DNA from: a bacterium
Lineage (GTDB): Bacteria > JAHJDO01
Length of the DNA: 64,000 nucleotides
Reading direction: 5' to 3'
Assembly: GCA_030652805.1 (NCBI GenBank)
Contig: JAUSPT010000055.1
Location: 1-64,000 of the forward strand
This document shows positions 1 to 9,064 of this stretch, in pieces. Position 1 is the first letter of the stretch. Each line of letters begins with the position of its first letter. The notes under the pieces are model-generated. The model ran no database searches. It had not been told where the DNA came from and saw only the letters and a program-made list of their open reading frames with translations. The position numbers were made by a program, and so were the translations under genes.

Positions 1-8
1 AGTAAAAA

Positions 9-140
9 CTAGCTGTCTTTCTCATTTGGCAACTCCTCCGATATGGTAGATTCTTGCTCCAAACATTGCTCGCTAGCTCGCAATGTTTGGATGTCTTCTA
101 TCATACCACGAGTGTTACCTATGTTTCTCAGCCTCCGCAT
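9..140 (-). other. in-frame tail peptide after gdhA (43 aa), function unknown
   Basis: A 43-codon open frame follows gdhA, in the same frame, just after its stop. It starts at an ATG without a visible ribosome binding site. It contains a stretch reading LRNIGNTRGMIEDIQTL. A related peptide, LKNMNSIHGIIEAIETL, lies at the same relative place after the PIN gene at 28228. The two DNA stretches are about 70% identical by eye. It may be a dispersed element rather than a gene. An SD-like GGAGG at 35-39 and an ATG at 25 on the same strand could begin another gene that leaves the window, but only eight codons are visible. Confidence 0.25.
59..90. repeat. perfect inverted repeat downstream of gdhA
   Basis: CCAAACATTGC (59-69) and GCAATGTTTGG (80-90) are perfect 11-base arms around a 10-base loop. 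The repeat lies about 75 bases after the gdhA stop on the minus strand. No T-run follows on that strand, so a canonical intrinsic terminator is not shown. It could stabilise or end the gdhA transcript. Confidence 0.5.
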
Positions 141-164
141 AGCTAAAAAACACCAACTTGTCTT

Positions 165-1415
165 TTACGATATCCAGCCTCTAAGTTTTACAGCCTCGGC
201 AACGCGGGAGACGGCAATCATATATGCAGCTAAACGCATATGAACATTCTTTTCCTTATGCATTTTATATACTGAGTGGTAAGCAGTAGTCATTTTGGCG
301 TCCAGCTGCTTATGCACATCATCCAGTGTCCAGTAATAGTTATATGTATTTTGAACCTGTTCAAAATAGCTAACAGTTACTCCTCCGGCATTGGCAAGAA
401 AGTCTGGTATAACATGAACGCCTTTTGCATAAAGTATTGCGTCTGCTTCAGGAGTTGTAGGCCCATTTGCAAGCTCACAGATTATTCTGGCTTTGATATT
501 ATGCGCGTTTTTCTCAGTAATAACATTCTCCATAGCTGCTGGATAGAAAACATCAACATCAAGCTCAATAATCTCTTTATTGCTGATAGGACTTGTTCCG
601 GGGAAATCGGCTACACTGTCTGTTTTTAGTTTATGATTTACCATATCTTCTGGATTAATTCCTGATTCTTTATATACTCCGCCTTTTGAGTCAGACACGG
701 CAATAAGTTTTCCTCCGCCAAGTATTTCCGGATGTAGCAGCGCTGCAAATTGTCCTGCGTTTCCAAAACCCTGAATTGCAAAGGTGCCTTTAGAATTAAT
801 ACCACGAGCTTTACACGCCTCTCTTACAGTAAAGACTCCTCCACGAGCTGTTGCGTCTCCACGTCCTTCACTGCCTCCCAATGACAGCGGCTTGCCGGTG
901 ATCATACCCGGATGAGATTCCCCAACTATAGCTTCGTACTCATCCATCATCCATGCCATAATCTGCGGCGTTGTGTAAACATCAGGAGCAGGGACGTCTT
1001 TGTGTACGCCAATGTGAGAAGCAATGGCTCTGATATAAGCCCTTGCAAGATATTCTTTTTCCCTTTCGGACATTGTCTTAGGATTGCAAATTATACCGCC
1101 CTTACCCCCTCCAAGAGGGATGTTTACAAGAGCGCATTTCCATGTCATCCACGCAGCTAGAGCGCGCACGGTATCTATAGTTTCTTCAGGATGCCAGCGC
1201 ACTCCTCCCTTTGTCGGGCCAAGAGCCGAATTGTATTGAATCCTGAATCCATGAAAGATCTTGGTAGTTCCATCATCCATCTTTACCGGAAGAGTGAACG
1301 TGAATTCCCGTTGAGGCCACCGAAGAAGCTCGTGAGCAGCCTTATTGAGACCTAACTTCTCAACAGCTTCATCTAATTGGTTCTGTGTAATTTTAAATAG
1401 ATTTGTTTCGATCAT
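165..1415 (-). CDS. gdhA: Glu/Leu/Phe/Val dehydrogenase family, glutamate dehydrogenase
   Basis: This enzyme interconverts glutamate with 2-oxoglutarate and ammonia in the cytoplasm. The N-terminal dimerisation domain carries the substrate-site lysine region [11 protein letters not shown] and the GGGKGG loop. The C-terminal Rossmann domain carries [10 protein letters not shown]. At 416 aa it has the usual family length. The ATG at 1415 is chosen over an in-frame ATG at 1442 for two reasons: AAAGGAG lies 7 bases upstream of 1415, and the sigma-54 promoter at 1458-1472 would start RNA near 1446, leaving almost no leader for 1442. A sigma-54 activator gene lies directly upstream on the same strand, which suggests nitrogen-responsive control. 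Substrate preference within the family cannot be fixed by eye. Confidence 0.93.
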   Translation of the reverse strand: MIETNLFKITQNQLDEAVEKLGLNKAAHELLRWPQREFTFTLPVKMDDGTTKIFHGFRIQYNSALGPTKGGVRWHPEETIDTVRALAAWMTWKCALVNIPLGGGKGGIICNPKTMSEREKEYLARAYIRAIASHIGVHKDVPAPDVYTTPQIMAWMMDEYEAIVGESHPGMITGKPLSLGGSEGRGDATARGGVFTVREACKARGINSKGTFAIQGFGNAGQFAALLHPEILGGGKLIAVSDSKGGVYKESGINPEDMVNHKLKTDSVADFPGTSPISNKEIIELDVDVFYPAAMENVITEKNAHNIKARIICELANGPTTPEADAILYAKGVHVIPDFLANAGGVTVSYFEQVQNTYNYYWTLDDVHKQLDAKMTTAYHSVYKMHKEKNVHMRLAAYMIAVSRVAEAVKLRGWIS

Positions 1416-1457
1416 GTTTTCGCTCCTTTTGTTTATTGTCATTCAAGCTATAGTAAA

Positions 1458-1472
1458 GCAAATAATATGCCA
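1458..1472 (-). promoter_or_regulatory. sigma-54 (-24/-12) promoter of gdhA
   Basis: Read on the minus strand the sequence is TGGCATATTATTTGC. It has the GG and GC dinucleotides 12 bases apart and fits TGGCA-N5-TTGC. The predicted start near 1446 leaves about 30 bases of leader with a good SD before the ATG at 1415. The gene upstream encodes a NifA-like sigma-54 activator. Confidence 0.7.
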
Positions 1473-1603
1473 AATATCAAAGAGAATGAACTAATGCTCT
1501 GTGTTACATGTCGCAGCATTACATTCACGGGTTGGAAAATTTTAAATTGCAGGATTTGAAATTATATATCTAATCAGAAATTGGGAAATCCGCATTGTAC
1601 TAT

Positions 1604-1619
1604 CCTACAGTATTGTATC
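1604..1619. promoter_or_regulatory. imperfect CCTACA-N4-TGTAtc site upstream of gdhA
   Basis: CCTACA-GTAT-TGTATC resembles the perfect palindrome CCTACA-TAAT-TGTAGG at 3255-3270 in front of the NifA-like gene. It lies about 135 bases upstream of the gdhA sigma-54 promoter, a usual distance for an activator site. It is offered as a candidate upstream activating sequence. The similarity is short and could be chance. Confidence 0.3.
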
Positions 1620-1667
1620 TCTTTATTAAATATCATACATATTGGTAGGATTTGTATTTGTAATATT

Positions 1668-3233
1668 TCAGGATTGTGAATTGGAACGAAATTGCTTGAT
1701 ATCAATTACGTGTTTTTTTACCCTGAGTCCCATGAGTCTTTCAGTAATTCCAAGCATGCGGGAAGACTTTGCCATATTTCCTCTTGTGCTGTGAAGTGTA
1801 TCCAGTATCAGCTCTCTTTCAACATTGTCCAGAATAGCCTGTAACGTGCTGTTCTCCTTTGCATTGAGTTTGTATGGCTGAAGATTTGGTGGCAGATGAT
1901 ACACATGGATTACCTCATCCTTGCTGAGTAAAACTGAGCGTTCAATGTAATTTTCAAGCTCTCTCACATTGCCAGACCATCTGTAGTTTACAAGCATATC
2001 AAGAGCTTGAGGTGATATGCGTTCTATAGGTTTATTGTGAATTTTACTGTATTTTTCTGCGAAAAAGTTTGCCAGAAGTATAATATCTGTTTTGCGCTCT
2101 CTCAGAGGTGGTATATGGATAGGGAATACATTTAAGCGATAATAGAGATCTTCTCTGAATTTACCTTGTTTAATTAATTGTTCCAGGTTTTTGTTCGTAG
2201 CTGTAATAATTCGGACATTGATTTTAATAGGGCTGGTTCCGCCTACACGCTCAAACTCCTTTTCCTGAAGTACTCTTAGAAGCTTTATTTGGATGGCAGG
2301 AGATAGGTCTCCAACTTCATCCAAGAACATGTTTCCATTGTTTGCAAGTTCAAACCTTCCCTTTTTCATACTGATTGCGCCGGTAAATGCTCCCTTTTCA
2401 TGCCCAAACAGTTCACTTTCAATTAGTGTCTCAGGCAATGATGAACAATTGACCTTTATAAACGGCTCATTAGCGCGAAGGCTGTTATAGTGTATTGCCT
2501 GCGCAACAAGCTCTTTGCCAGTACCGCTTTCCCCACAGATTAAAACAGTGGTATCTGTGTTTGATATCTGAGCAATAAGATCATAGACCGATTGCATGGA
2601 TTTTGTTTTTCCAATAATATTAGAGGGGCAAAAACGATCTTTAAGCTCATTCTGGAGACGGAGATTTTCTTCAACCAACCGCTTACGCTCTTCTTGAAGG
2701 GATTGTCTGAGCCGAACAGCTTGAGCGATCATTGAAGCAATAATGGAGAGAAGCCGTACATCCTCTTCAGATGATATAGTATTATCGAATAGCTGGTCAG
2801 CGCTTAGCGCGCCTATTATTTCATTACCCAGTTTAATTGGAACACAGATAAATGAAATATCTTTTTTACGCAGCAGTTTCCTGGCACCGGTCTTGTTTAG
2901 AAATAACGGGTTCTCGGATATTCGTGGTACTACCGCAGGCTTTCCAGTTTGCACTACTTTCCCCGTAATGCCTTCACCAAGTTTGTATCTGCCCTTTTCC
3001 TTTTGGCTTATCGAAAGCCCATAAGCGGCTTCTATTCCTATCTCCTCTGTGTCCCTGTTTAAGAGAGTAATAGTTCCCCGCGACATTCCCATATGCTCAG
3101 CTAAAGATTTTAAGACCGGATTCACCACATCTCTAAGATCCATACTGCGGTCAAGTATCTGGCTGATCTCAAAGAGCATGGATAACTCTTCTACCTTACG
3201 TCTTACTTCCGGATGTTTTCTTTTACTCTTCAT
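1668..3233 (-). CDS. NifA-like sigma-54-dependent transcriptional activator
   Basis: This 521-aa protein has a GAF sensor domain (about residues 15-175), a linker, a sigma-54 AAA+ domain (about 205-435) and a Fis-type helix-turn-helix at the C-terminus. Walker A is GESGTGKE and the sigma-54 contact loop is GAFTGA. The C-terminal TERLMGLRVKK is typical of NifA. It drives RNA polymerase-sigma54 from enhancer sites. No nitrogenase genes are in the window. The gdhA sigma-54 promoter directly downstream is the evident local target. A perfect palindrome upstream (3255-3270) may serve autoregulation. The gene is divergent from ruvB. Confidence 0.88.
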   Translation of the reverse strand: MKSKRKHPEVRRKVEELSMLFEISQILDRSMDLRDVVNPVLKSLAEHMGMSRGTITLLNRDTEEIGIEAAYGLSISQKEKGRYKLGEGITGKVVQTGKPAVVPRISENPLFLNKTGARKLLRKKDISFICVPIKLGNEIIGALSADQLFDNTISSEEDVRLLSIIASMIAQAVRLRQSLQEERKRLVEENLRLQNELKDRFCPSNIIGKTKSMQSVYDLIAQISNTDTTVLICGESGTGKELVAQAIHYNSLRANEPFIKVNCSSLPETLIESELFGHEKGAFTGAISMKKGRFELANNGNMFLDEVGDLSPAIQIKLLRVLQEKEFERVGGTSPIKINVRIITATNKNLEQLIKQGKFREDLYYRLNVFPIHIPPLRERKTDIILLANFFAEKYSKIHNKPIERISPQALDMLVNYRWSGNVRELENYIERSVLLSKDEVIHVYHLPPNLQPYKLNAKENSTLQAILDNVERELILDTLHSTRGNMAKSSRMLGITERLMGLRVKKHVIDIKQFRSNSQS

Positions 3234-3254
3234 AACTTTTCTCTCTGTCTAGAA

Positions 3255-3270
3255 CCTACATAATTGTAGG
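3255..3270. promoter_or_regulatory. perfect palindrome CCTACA-TAAT-TGTAGG, candidate operator
   Basis: Six-base perfect arms around a 4-base centre lie in the 118-bp divergent region between the NifA-like gene and ruvB, 22 bases from the activator's start codon. A degenerate copy lies at 1604-1619 upstream of gdhA. This is consistent with binding by a dimeric regulator. Which one is not shown. Confidence 0.4.
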
Positions 3271-3314
3271 ATATTTTGCTAAACAAATCAACAGTCTTCT
3301 CATCGACAATCTCG

Positions 3315-3343
3315 TTGTATTTTTCTGATAAATTGATTATAGT
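3315..3343 (+). promoter_or_regulatory. ruvB promoter, probably leaderless
   Basis: TTGTAT and TATAGT are separated by 17 bases. The -10 ends 8 bases before the ruvB ATG at 3352, so the transcript should begin at or next to the start codon. No SD precedes ruvB, which fits. Confidence 0.4.
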
Positions 3344-3351
3344 TATATTAT

Positions 3352-4374
3352 ATGGAAAACAAAATAACAACTCCAAATCTGCGGGACGAAGATAAAGAGT
3401 TTGACGTTACTCTGCGACCTGAAAGGTTTGAGGAATTTGTTGGTCAAAATAAAATCAAGGAACATCTTCAGATTTGCATTCAAGCTGCAAAAAAGAGAAA
3501 CGAATCGCTTGACCATGTCCTTTTATATGGACCGCCTGGACTTGGAAAAACAACACTTGCAAACATAATTGCCAGAACTATGGATGTAAATATTAGAACC
3601 ACTTCCGGGCCCGTTATTGAGAGAGCTGGTGATCTGGCTGGCGTTCTCACAAATCTGGACGATGGAGATGTTATATTTATAGATGAGGTGCATCGGCTAA
3701 GTCACGTCGTAGAAGAATATTTATATCCTGCTATGGAAAGCTATAAGATAGACATTATGATTGACAAAGGTCCAAGCGCAAGGTCAGTAAAGCTCGATCT
3801 TCCTTCTTTTACACTTATTGGAGCAACAACGCGTGCCGGGCTCCTTACTTCCCCTCTAAGGTCGAGATTTGGTATTGTGTCCAGATTGGAGTTTTACGGA
3901 CAGGATGATCTATATGATATTATCATTCGCTCTGCAAAGATTCTTCGTGTTGAGATAACAGCTGAAGGAGCTATGGAGATTGCAAAAAGGTCACGCGGTA
4001 CACCAAGAATAGGCAACAGATTGCTTAGACGTGTAAGAGACTATGCACAAGTGAAGGCAGACGGGAAGATTACTAATGAAGTTGCTGATAAGGCTTTAGT
4101 GATGCTGGAGGTAGATAAATACGGATTAGATGATATGGATAAAAAAATCCTGGAAACAATCATCCATAAGTTTAATGGAGGACCTGTGGGAGCAGGAACA
4201 ATTGCTGTTGCTATAGGGGAAGAACAGGATACAATCGAAGAAATTTATGAGCCATATCTCATACAGCAGGGATTTATCAAACGCACACCAAGCGGTAGAA
4301 AAGCAACTACGCTTGCATACAAACACCTTGGCGTCAAAGCAGGTCAACAAACTCAGCAAAAAGAACTATTTTAA
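3352..4374 (+). CDS. ruvB: Holliday junction branch-migration helicase RuvB
   Basis: RuvB is the hexameric ATPase motor that, with RuvA, moves Holliday junctions during recombinational repair. At 340 aa it has full family length. Walker A is GPPGLGKTT, Walker B is FIDEVHRL, and GATTRAG and the arginine finger region SPLRSRFG are present. A C-terminal winged-helix domain follows, with the usual [10 protein letters not shown] signature. The next gene begins 7 bases after the stop. No ruvA or ruvC is in the window. The start has no SD and a promoter -10 just upstream. Confidence 0.98.
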   Translation: MENKITTPNLRDEDKEFDVTLRPERFEEFVGQNKIKEHLQICIQAAKKRNESLDHVLLYGPPGLGKTTLANIIARTMDVNIRTTSGPVIERAGDLAGVLTNLDDGDVIFIDEVHRLSHVVEEYLYPAMESYKIDIMIDKGPSARSVKLDLPSFTLIGATTRAGLLTSPLRSRFGIVSRLEFYGQDDLYDIIIRSAKILRVEITAEGAMEIAKRSRGTPRIGNRLLRRVRDYAQVKADGKITNEVADKALVMLEVDKYGLDDMDKKILETIIHKFNGGPVGAGTIAVAIGEEQDTIEEIYEPYLIQQGFIKRTPSGRKATTLAYKHLGVKAGQQTQQKELF

Positions 4375-4381
4375 TTTAATT

Positions 4382-4798
4382 GTGAAAATATTTTTTTCTA
4401 TAATTTTTATTTTTATCTCAGCTTTTGCATATGCAGAGACAAATACTTCTGAAACATCCATTCCTGAAATAGCAGTATTCCAGAAACCACCTCTTGTGAA
4501 AAGGATAGATAAAGAACTTGAGAGAATAGAGCCAGAGGAAGCAAAAGGTCCGAATGCAAAGTTAACGATTATCAGCACATGGAAGGAAGGGACAAACTAC
4601 ACTGTTAATATGAGCATCAAAAATCTTAATAAAGAACAGGGATATAGAACTGTATATCTATTAAGCTATGACAATGATGGAAGAATTGTAGCTGTATCTT
4701 CTGACAGAAAGTATTTTCAATCATATCAGGAATACTTTACGCAGTATAAGTTTACAAAATCATCTTCTATAATCAGATGGAGGTTTTATGTTAAATAA
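4382..4798 (+). CDS. small exported protein of unknown function
   Basis: I start this 138-aa protein at GTG 4382. An earlier in-frame ATG lies inside ruvB, while the GTG gives MKIFFSIIFIFISAFAYA, a clear signal peptide with an AYA|ET cleavage site. The mature part is hydrophilic, with a compact domain at the end (TIISTWKEGTNYTVNMSIKN and on). I do not recognise a family. It overlaps the following secretin gene by 11 bases, so the two are probably translated together. It may be an accessory or pilotin-like partner of the secretin, but this is inference from position. Confidence 0.7.
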   Translation: MKIFFSIIFIFISAFAYAETNTSETSIPEIAVFQKPPLVKRIDKELERIEPEEAKGPNAKLTIISTWKEGTNYTVNMSIKNLNKEQGYRTVYLLSYDNDGRIVAVSSDRKYFQSYQEYFTQYKFTKSSSIIRWRFYVK

Positions 4799-6320
4799 AA
4801 ATGTTCTTAGGATATTAGTTCCGATATTCATCGGAATGGTTGCTGTTATATCGGGCGGAATTTGTTTCTCTGAGGATTTATGGACAGGAGCTATATCAAA
4901 AATAACAGTAACAGATATTGATAGCGAGACATCAAAAATAGATATTGTGCTTGATAAAAACGAAGAAAATAATATTTCATTTGATCAATCAAAAACAATA
5001 TCCATAGAAACTGGTCAATTAGAGAGAAAAACAAAAATCTATCTGGACGGAGTGAATCCAGCAAAGAAAACAGGTTTTTGTCATAAAAAAGATAAGCTTA
5101 TATCTGAGCTAAAGATATCCAGAATTTCCGGAAGCATTTCAAATCCGAGCATACAGGCAACGAATGATGGAGCTCCTGTATATTCTACGCTGATTGATAT
5201 AATCACAAATAAAACGGTAATTGTTAATACTGTTAGCAAGGAGAAAAACGGAGATGTTGAAATTACAATCACAATTACAGCGTCTAAAGAACAAGATCTA
5301 AGCTTACAAACTCCCAGCATTATTGATATAACTTCTCAGGAGTTCGACAATCCTTTATCAAAAGGGACCGGGACAAATATTGATGAAAAAATGCTGAAGA
5401 AGATGTCGCCTGATGATTTTATCACAGCCGTATTTCCCTTACAGCATATTGACCCCGCTACAGCGAAAACAATTGTTGAAAATGAGCTTTCATCAAGAGG
5501 AAGAGTACAGGTCTATCTGGACAAATCCCAGCTTATAGTAACCGATACAGTTTCATACATTAGAAGCATAAGGAAGCTTATTGAAAATATTGATATAAAA
5601 GTGCCTCAGGTGCTTATTGAAGCGCGGATATTCGAGGTTAGCTATGATAAGGAAACTGAAATAGGGATTGACTGGAGCCTTACTCGTCCGTCCGTAACTG
5701 CAACCATCGGACATGGATTAAATACAGCAGTAAAAGAAACAAGAGGAACAGAACTTATAGTAAGAGGCCTTTTAGGAGACCGCTACAAAAGAGATGCTCT
5801 TTTTGCAACAATAGATGCTCTTGTCAGCGAAGGTAAGGCAAAGATAGCCGCAAGACCAAAGGTGGTTGTTCTAAACAATCAGAAAGCAGTTATTATATCC
5901 GGAGATAATATTCCTTACAGAAAAGAAAACTATGATAATAGAGCAGCAGGAGTAGGAGCAGGGACACGATATTTTATAACTGATTTTCTGCAGACAGGTA
6001 TAACCTTAACTGTTACCCCGCATGTCAGAAATAATGATCTTATTGTTTTAAATGTGAAACCAGAAGTAAAATATATCATTGGATATAAAGGTGAATATGA
6101 TATGCCTGTTTTCAGCACAAGATCAACGGACACAGTTGTTAGCGTGAAAAATGGTGATACTCTGGTTATAGGCGGTCTCTTTAAAGAGGGCAAAAAAACT
6201 ATTGAACACGGTATTCCTCTATTAAAAGATATTCCAATACTGGGATATTTGTTTAAGCATAAAAGAGATATTAATATTAAGACAGAAGTAGTCATATGCA
6301 TAACAACAACGCTGATTTGA
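4788..6320 (+). CDS. secretin-family protein (GspD/PilQ-like)
   Basis: Secretins form multimeric outer-membrane channels for type II secretion or type IV pili. The 510-aa protein has an N-terminal hydrophobic segment (about 10-27), an N-domain region around residues 200-270 and the secretin core at about 270-508. Family hallmarks are VLNNQKAVIISGDNIPY, the ITLTVTPHV strand region and the C-terminal GDTLVIGGLF...IPLLKDIPILGYLF. It overlaps its neighbours at both ends, with gltX starting 25 bases before its stop. No inner-membrane or ATPase partners are adjacent. One pilin-like gene lies far away at 36056. Which machine it serves is open. Confidence 0.88.
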   Translation: MLNKNVLRILVPIFIGMVAVISGGICFSEDLWTGAISKITVTDIDSETSKIDIVLDKNEENNISFDQSKTISIETGQLERKTKIYLDGVNPAKKTGFCHKKDKLISELKISRISGSISNPSIQATNDGAPVYSTLIDIITNKTVIVNTVSKEKNGDVEITITITASKEQDLSLQTPSIIDITSQEFDNPLSKGTGTNIDEKMLKKMSPDDFITAVFPLQHIDPATAKTIVENELSSRGRVQVYLDKSQLIVTDTVSYIRSIRKLIENIDIKVPQVLIEARIFEVSYDKETEIGIDWSLTRPSVTATIGHGLNTAVKETRGTELIVRGLLGDRYKRDALFATIDALVSEGKAKIAARPKVVVLNNQKAVIISGDNIPYRKENYDNRAAGVGAGTRYFITDFLQTGITLTVTPHVRNNDLIVLNVKPEVKYIIGYKGEYDMPVFSTRSTDTVVSVKNGDTLVIGGLFKEGKKTIEHGIPLLKDIPILGYLFKHKRDINIKTEVVICITTTLI

Positions 6321-7765
6321 AGAACGCAAGAGTTCGTTTTGCTCCATCCCCAACAGGTTCCCTTCACCTTGGCAATGTAAGAACTGCTATATTCAACTGG
6401 CTCTTTGCAAGACACGCAAAAGGCACCTTCATACTGCGCATGGAGGACACTGACAAAGAACGTTCAACACCTGAATCAGTAAGTTTAATACTTGAAAGCT
6501 TAAGATGGCTTGGACTGGACTGGGATGAGGGACCTGATGTTGGAGGAGATTTTGGCCCTTATTATCAGATGCAAAGACTGGATAAGTATAAAAAGTACAT
6601 AGATATATTGATTAAGGGAAATATGGTTTATTCCTGTTTCTGCACTCCTGAGAGACTTGCAGAGATGAGACTACAGATGCAAAAGAAAAAATTACCACCC
6701 AGATATGACGGCAAATGTAAAAATTTAAGTGCAGAAGAAATAAAGCATTTAACCTCGCAAGGGATAAAACATGTTTTGCGCTTTAGAGTTCCTACTACCG
6801 GCATTACAGAATTTAATGACCTCATTCACGGGAAAATATCCATTGAGAACTCAGTTCTGGATGATTTTGTTATTGTTAAATCCGATGCTGGCCCGACGTA
6901 TAACTTTGCGTGTGTAGTTGACGACATTGAGATGAAGATAACACATGTTATAAGAGGAGACGACCATATCTCAAACACACCGAAGCAGATTGCTGTATAC
7001 AAGGCACTTGGTTGCAATTCACCTAAATTTGCGCATATTCCTTTGATTCTCGGACCTGATAAGGCAAAATTGAGCAAACGCCACGGAGCAGCTTCCCCTC
7101 TTGAATATAGAGACATGGGCTATCTTCCTCATGCATTGCTTAACTTTCTTACCCTGCTGGGCTGGGCGCCTGGAGATAACCGTGAAGTTATGAGCAGGGA
7201 TGAAATTATAGAGAGCTTTTCAATAGAAAAGATAAATGACAGAAATGCTGTTTTTGACAGCCAGAAGCTTGATTGGATGAATGGTATATATATAAGAAAG
7301 ATGCCTCTGGAAAAACTTGTAGGTATTGCTTTGGAGGAGCTAAAAAAAGCGAAACTTATAAAAGATACCAAGGAAGTTGGTATTGATAAAATTTCCAAAA
7401 TAGTTGGATTAATCCAGGAAAGGCTTAAAAAATTCTCTGAAATTCCCCAACTTATAAATTACTTTTTTATGGATACTCCGATATATGAAGAGAAAGCAGT
7501 TAATAAGTTTTTAAGGAAGGATGGTATCCCACAAATGCTGCAAGAACTGTGCAATGTAATAGAAGGAGTAAAATCATTTGATATAGAAACACTTGAGAGC
7601 GTAGTAAGAGCATTTATTGAGAAAAAAGGACTGAAGCCGGGAGACGTTATTCATCCTGTAAGAGTTGCGCTCACCGGCCGCGCAGCAAGCCCGCCGATAT
7701 TTGATGTTATGGAAGTTCTGGGAAAACAAACCTGTCTGGAAAGAATCCAAAAATTTTCAACATAA
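6296..7765 (+). CDS. gltX: glutamyl-tRNA synthetase
   Basis: This class I synthetase charges tRNA-Glu (and tRNA-Gln in organisms using the amidotransferase route). At 489 aa it has family length. The HIGH-type motif is SPTGSLHLGN near the N-terminus and the KMSKS-type motif is KLSKRHG. The C-terminal anticodon-binding part ends normally with HPVRVALTGRAASPP. The start overlaps the upstream secretin by 25 bases and I see no strong SD. ATG 6296 leaves about 13 residues before the catalytic core. Confidence 0.96.
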   Translation: MHNNNADLKNARVRFAPSPTGSLHLGNVRTAIFNWLFARHAKGTFILRMEDTDKERSTPESVSLILESLRWLGLDWDEGPDVGGDFGPYYQMQRLDKYKKYIDILIKGNMVYSCFCTPERLAEMRLQMQKKKLPPRYDGKCKNLSAEEIKHLTSQGIKHVLRFRVPTTGITEFNDLIHGKISIENSVLDDFVIVKSDAGPTYNFACVVDDIEMKITHVIRGDDHISNTPKQIAVYKALGCNSPKFAHIPLILGPDKAKLSKRHGAASPLEYRDMGYLPHALLNFLTLLGWAPGDNREVMSRDEIIESFSIEKINDRNAVFDSQKLDWMNGIYIRKMPLEKLVGIALEELKKAKLIKDTKEVGIDKISKIVGLIQERLKKFSEIPQLINYFFMDTPIYEEKAVNKFLRKDGIPQMLQELCNVIEGVKSFDIETLESVVRAFIEKKGLKPGDVIHPVRVALTGRAASPPIFDVMEVLGKQTCLERIQKFST

Positions 7766-7778
7766 AAAGGAAAATATT

Positions 7779-8609
7779 ATGAAGGACAAGACCTTAGCTG
7801 TCTTTGAGAATTTCAAAATCCGTAGACTTTATAATGAAGAAACTGAAACATGGCTTTTCTCGGTTGTGGATATTATTGCAGCTTTGACAGAACAAACGGA
7901 ACATAAAAAAGCGCAAAGTTATTGGACGACTTTAAAAAACAGGCTAAAGGAGGAAGGAAGCGAGGTCGTCACAAAATGTGACCAACTGAAATTGAAAGCC
8001 TCAGACGGGAAAAAATACTTAACAGATGTTGCAAGTCCAGAAACTCTTCTCCGTCTCATTCAGTCTGTACCAAGTCCAAAGGCGGAGCCAATTAAACTCT
8101 GGCTTGCTAAAGTCGGTTACGAGCGGATGCAGGATATGGCAGACCCTGCAAGATCACTTGATAGAGCCAGAGAAACTTGGCAAAAATACGGGCGCAGCGA
8201 AAAATGGATTCAACAGCGAATGATGGGGCAGGAAACACGCAACAAGCTCACTGACTATTGGAAAGATCATGACATCAAAAAAGAGAAAGAATACGCCATA
8301 CTGACCAATATCATCCATCAGGAATGGACGAGCCTAACGGTAAAAGAGCACAAGAACATTAAAGGTTTAAAGACCCAGAACCTGCGCGACCACATGAGCG
8401 AAGCAGAACTTATTTTTACAGCGCTAGCCGAACTCTCCACTCGACAGATAGCCGAAACAATGACAGCAACCGGAATGGAAGAGAATAAAGTTGCAGGCAA
8501 AAAAGGCGATGGTATTGCCAAAAAAGCAAGACTGGAACTGGAAGGAAAGACTGGTAAGAAGATTATCACCACAGATAATTATCTCCCTCCCAAAAAAATC
8601 ATACATTAA
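7779..8609 (+). CDS. Bro-N domain protein, DinD/antirepressor-like
   Basis: The 276-aa protein begins with a Bro-N domain (about residues 5-110, with TWLFSVVDIIAAL and YLTDVASPETLLRLIQSV), known from phage antirepressors and DNA-damage-inducible DinD. A conserved C-terminal part follows (RMMGQETRNKLTDYW, LRDHMSEAELIFTALAE). ATG 7779 has AAAAAGGA upstream; the open frame extends 38 codons further up into gltX. It opens a small accessory island between gltX and the heat-shock operon and is followed by a palindromic repeat. Such genes spread horizontally. The exact function is unknown. Confidence 0.8.
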   Translation: MKDKTLAVFENFKIRRLYNEETETWLFSVVDIIAALTEQTEHKKAQSYWTTLKNRLKEEGSEVVTKCDQLKLKASDGKKYLTDVASPETLLRLIQSVPSPKAEPIKLWLAKVGYERMQDMADPARSLDRARETWQKYGRSEKWIQQRMMGQETRNKLTDYWKDHDIKKEKEYAILTNIIHQEWTSLTVKEHKNIKGLKTQNLRDHMSEAELIFTALAELSTRQIAETMTATGMEENKVAGKKGDGIAKKARLELEGKTGKKIITTDNYLPPKKIIH

Positions 8610-8658
8610 AATCCATATGTAGGGGCACAATATCTTATTCCCTTAATGATGGCGGAAA

Positions 8659-8722
8659 ACATCCCCCTAGTTTCGCCTGTGGCAAAACTATTCCCCCTTT
8701 GAAGGGGGATTCAGGGGGATGT
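8659..8722. repeat. palindromic dispersed repeat, copy 1
   Basis: Perfect 10-base arms ACATCCCCCT / AGGGGGATGT enclose a second hairpin CCCCCTT-TG-AAGGGGG. A second copy lies at 36640-36701 with almost the same sequence. It follows the Bro-N gene and may act as a transcript end. Elements of this CCCCCTT...AAGGGGG kind occur between genes in many genomes. Confidence 0.8.
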
Positions 8723-8826
8723 GAAATTAAATTTATTGAGGTTTTAGGTAATTTGAGGTAGGGTAGTATTAAAGAGTGACTGTTTGATGGTTGGTGTTAT
8801 GTGTCTCAAAAATGGGGGAAATTAGT

Positions 8827-8991
8827 ATGAAAATAGCAATAAAACTGATTAGATTCTTCTTTGTTTTTATAGTGCTTTCAATAGCGTGTACAATTATTAT
8901 GGAAACCAAACCACAATTAATTTCTTTGTGGGTCTTAGTTGCAGGTGGTTATGTGTTATGGGAGTTTAAAAGCATATGGAAAAAGAAATAA
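8827..8991 (+). CDS. small two-helix membrane protein, unknown function
   Basis: A 54-aa protein with two hydrophobic segments (about 7-25 and 31-45) and a basic C-terminus ending WKKK. ATG 8827 has a strong GGGGGAA site 8 bases upstream and is preferred over an in-frame start at 8791. I do not recognise a family. It sits between the Bro-N gene and a zinc-ribbon/deoxyribosyltransferase-like gene on the same strand, in what looks like an accessory island. Confidence 0.55.
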   Translation: MKIAIKLIRFFFVFIVLSIACTIIMETKPQLISLWVLVAGGYVLWEFKSIWKKK

Positions 8992-9064
8992 TTTGCGTAA
9001 CTAAGTTCCTGTGCTACATTTCAAAAATATCAATGAAGAATAAGAGGGGATTGTGGAAGTGATA

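Noticed and set aside
1-25. Possible gene start on the minus strand (ATG at 25 with GGAGG at 35-39)
   Set aside because: Only eight codons are inside the window, and the same bases lie in the tail peptide frame, so it cannot be supported.
6296-7765. Reading gltX as a tRNA-Gln synthetase
   Set aside because: Length, the KLSKRHG motif and the C-terminal domain agree with bacterial GltX; tRNA choice cannot be read by eye.
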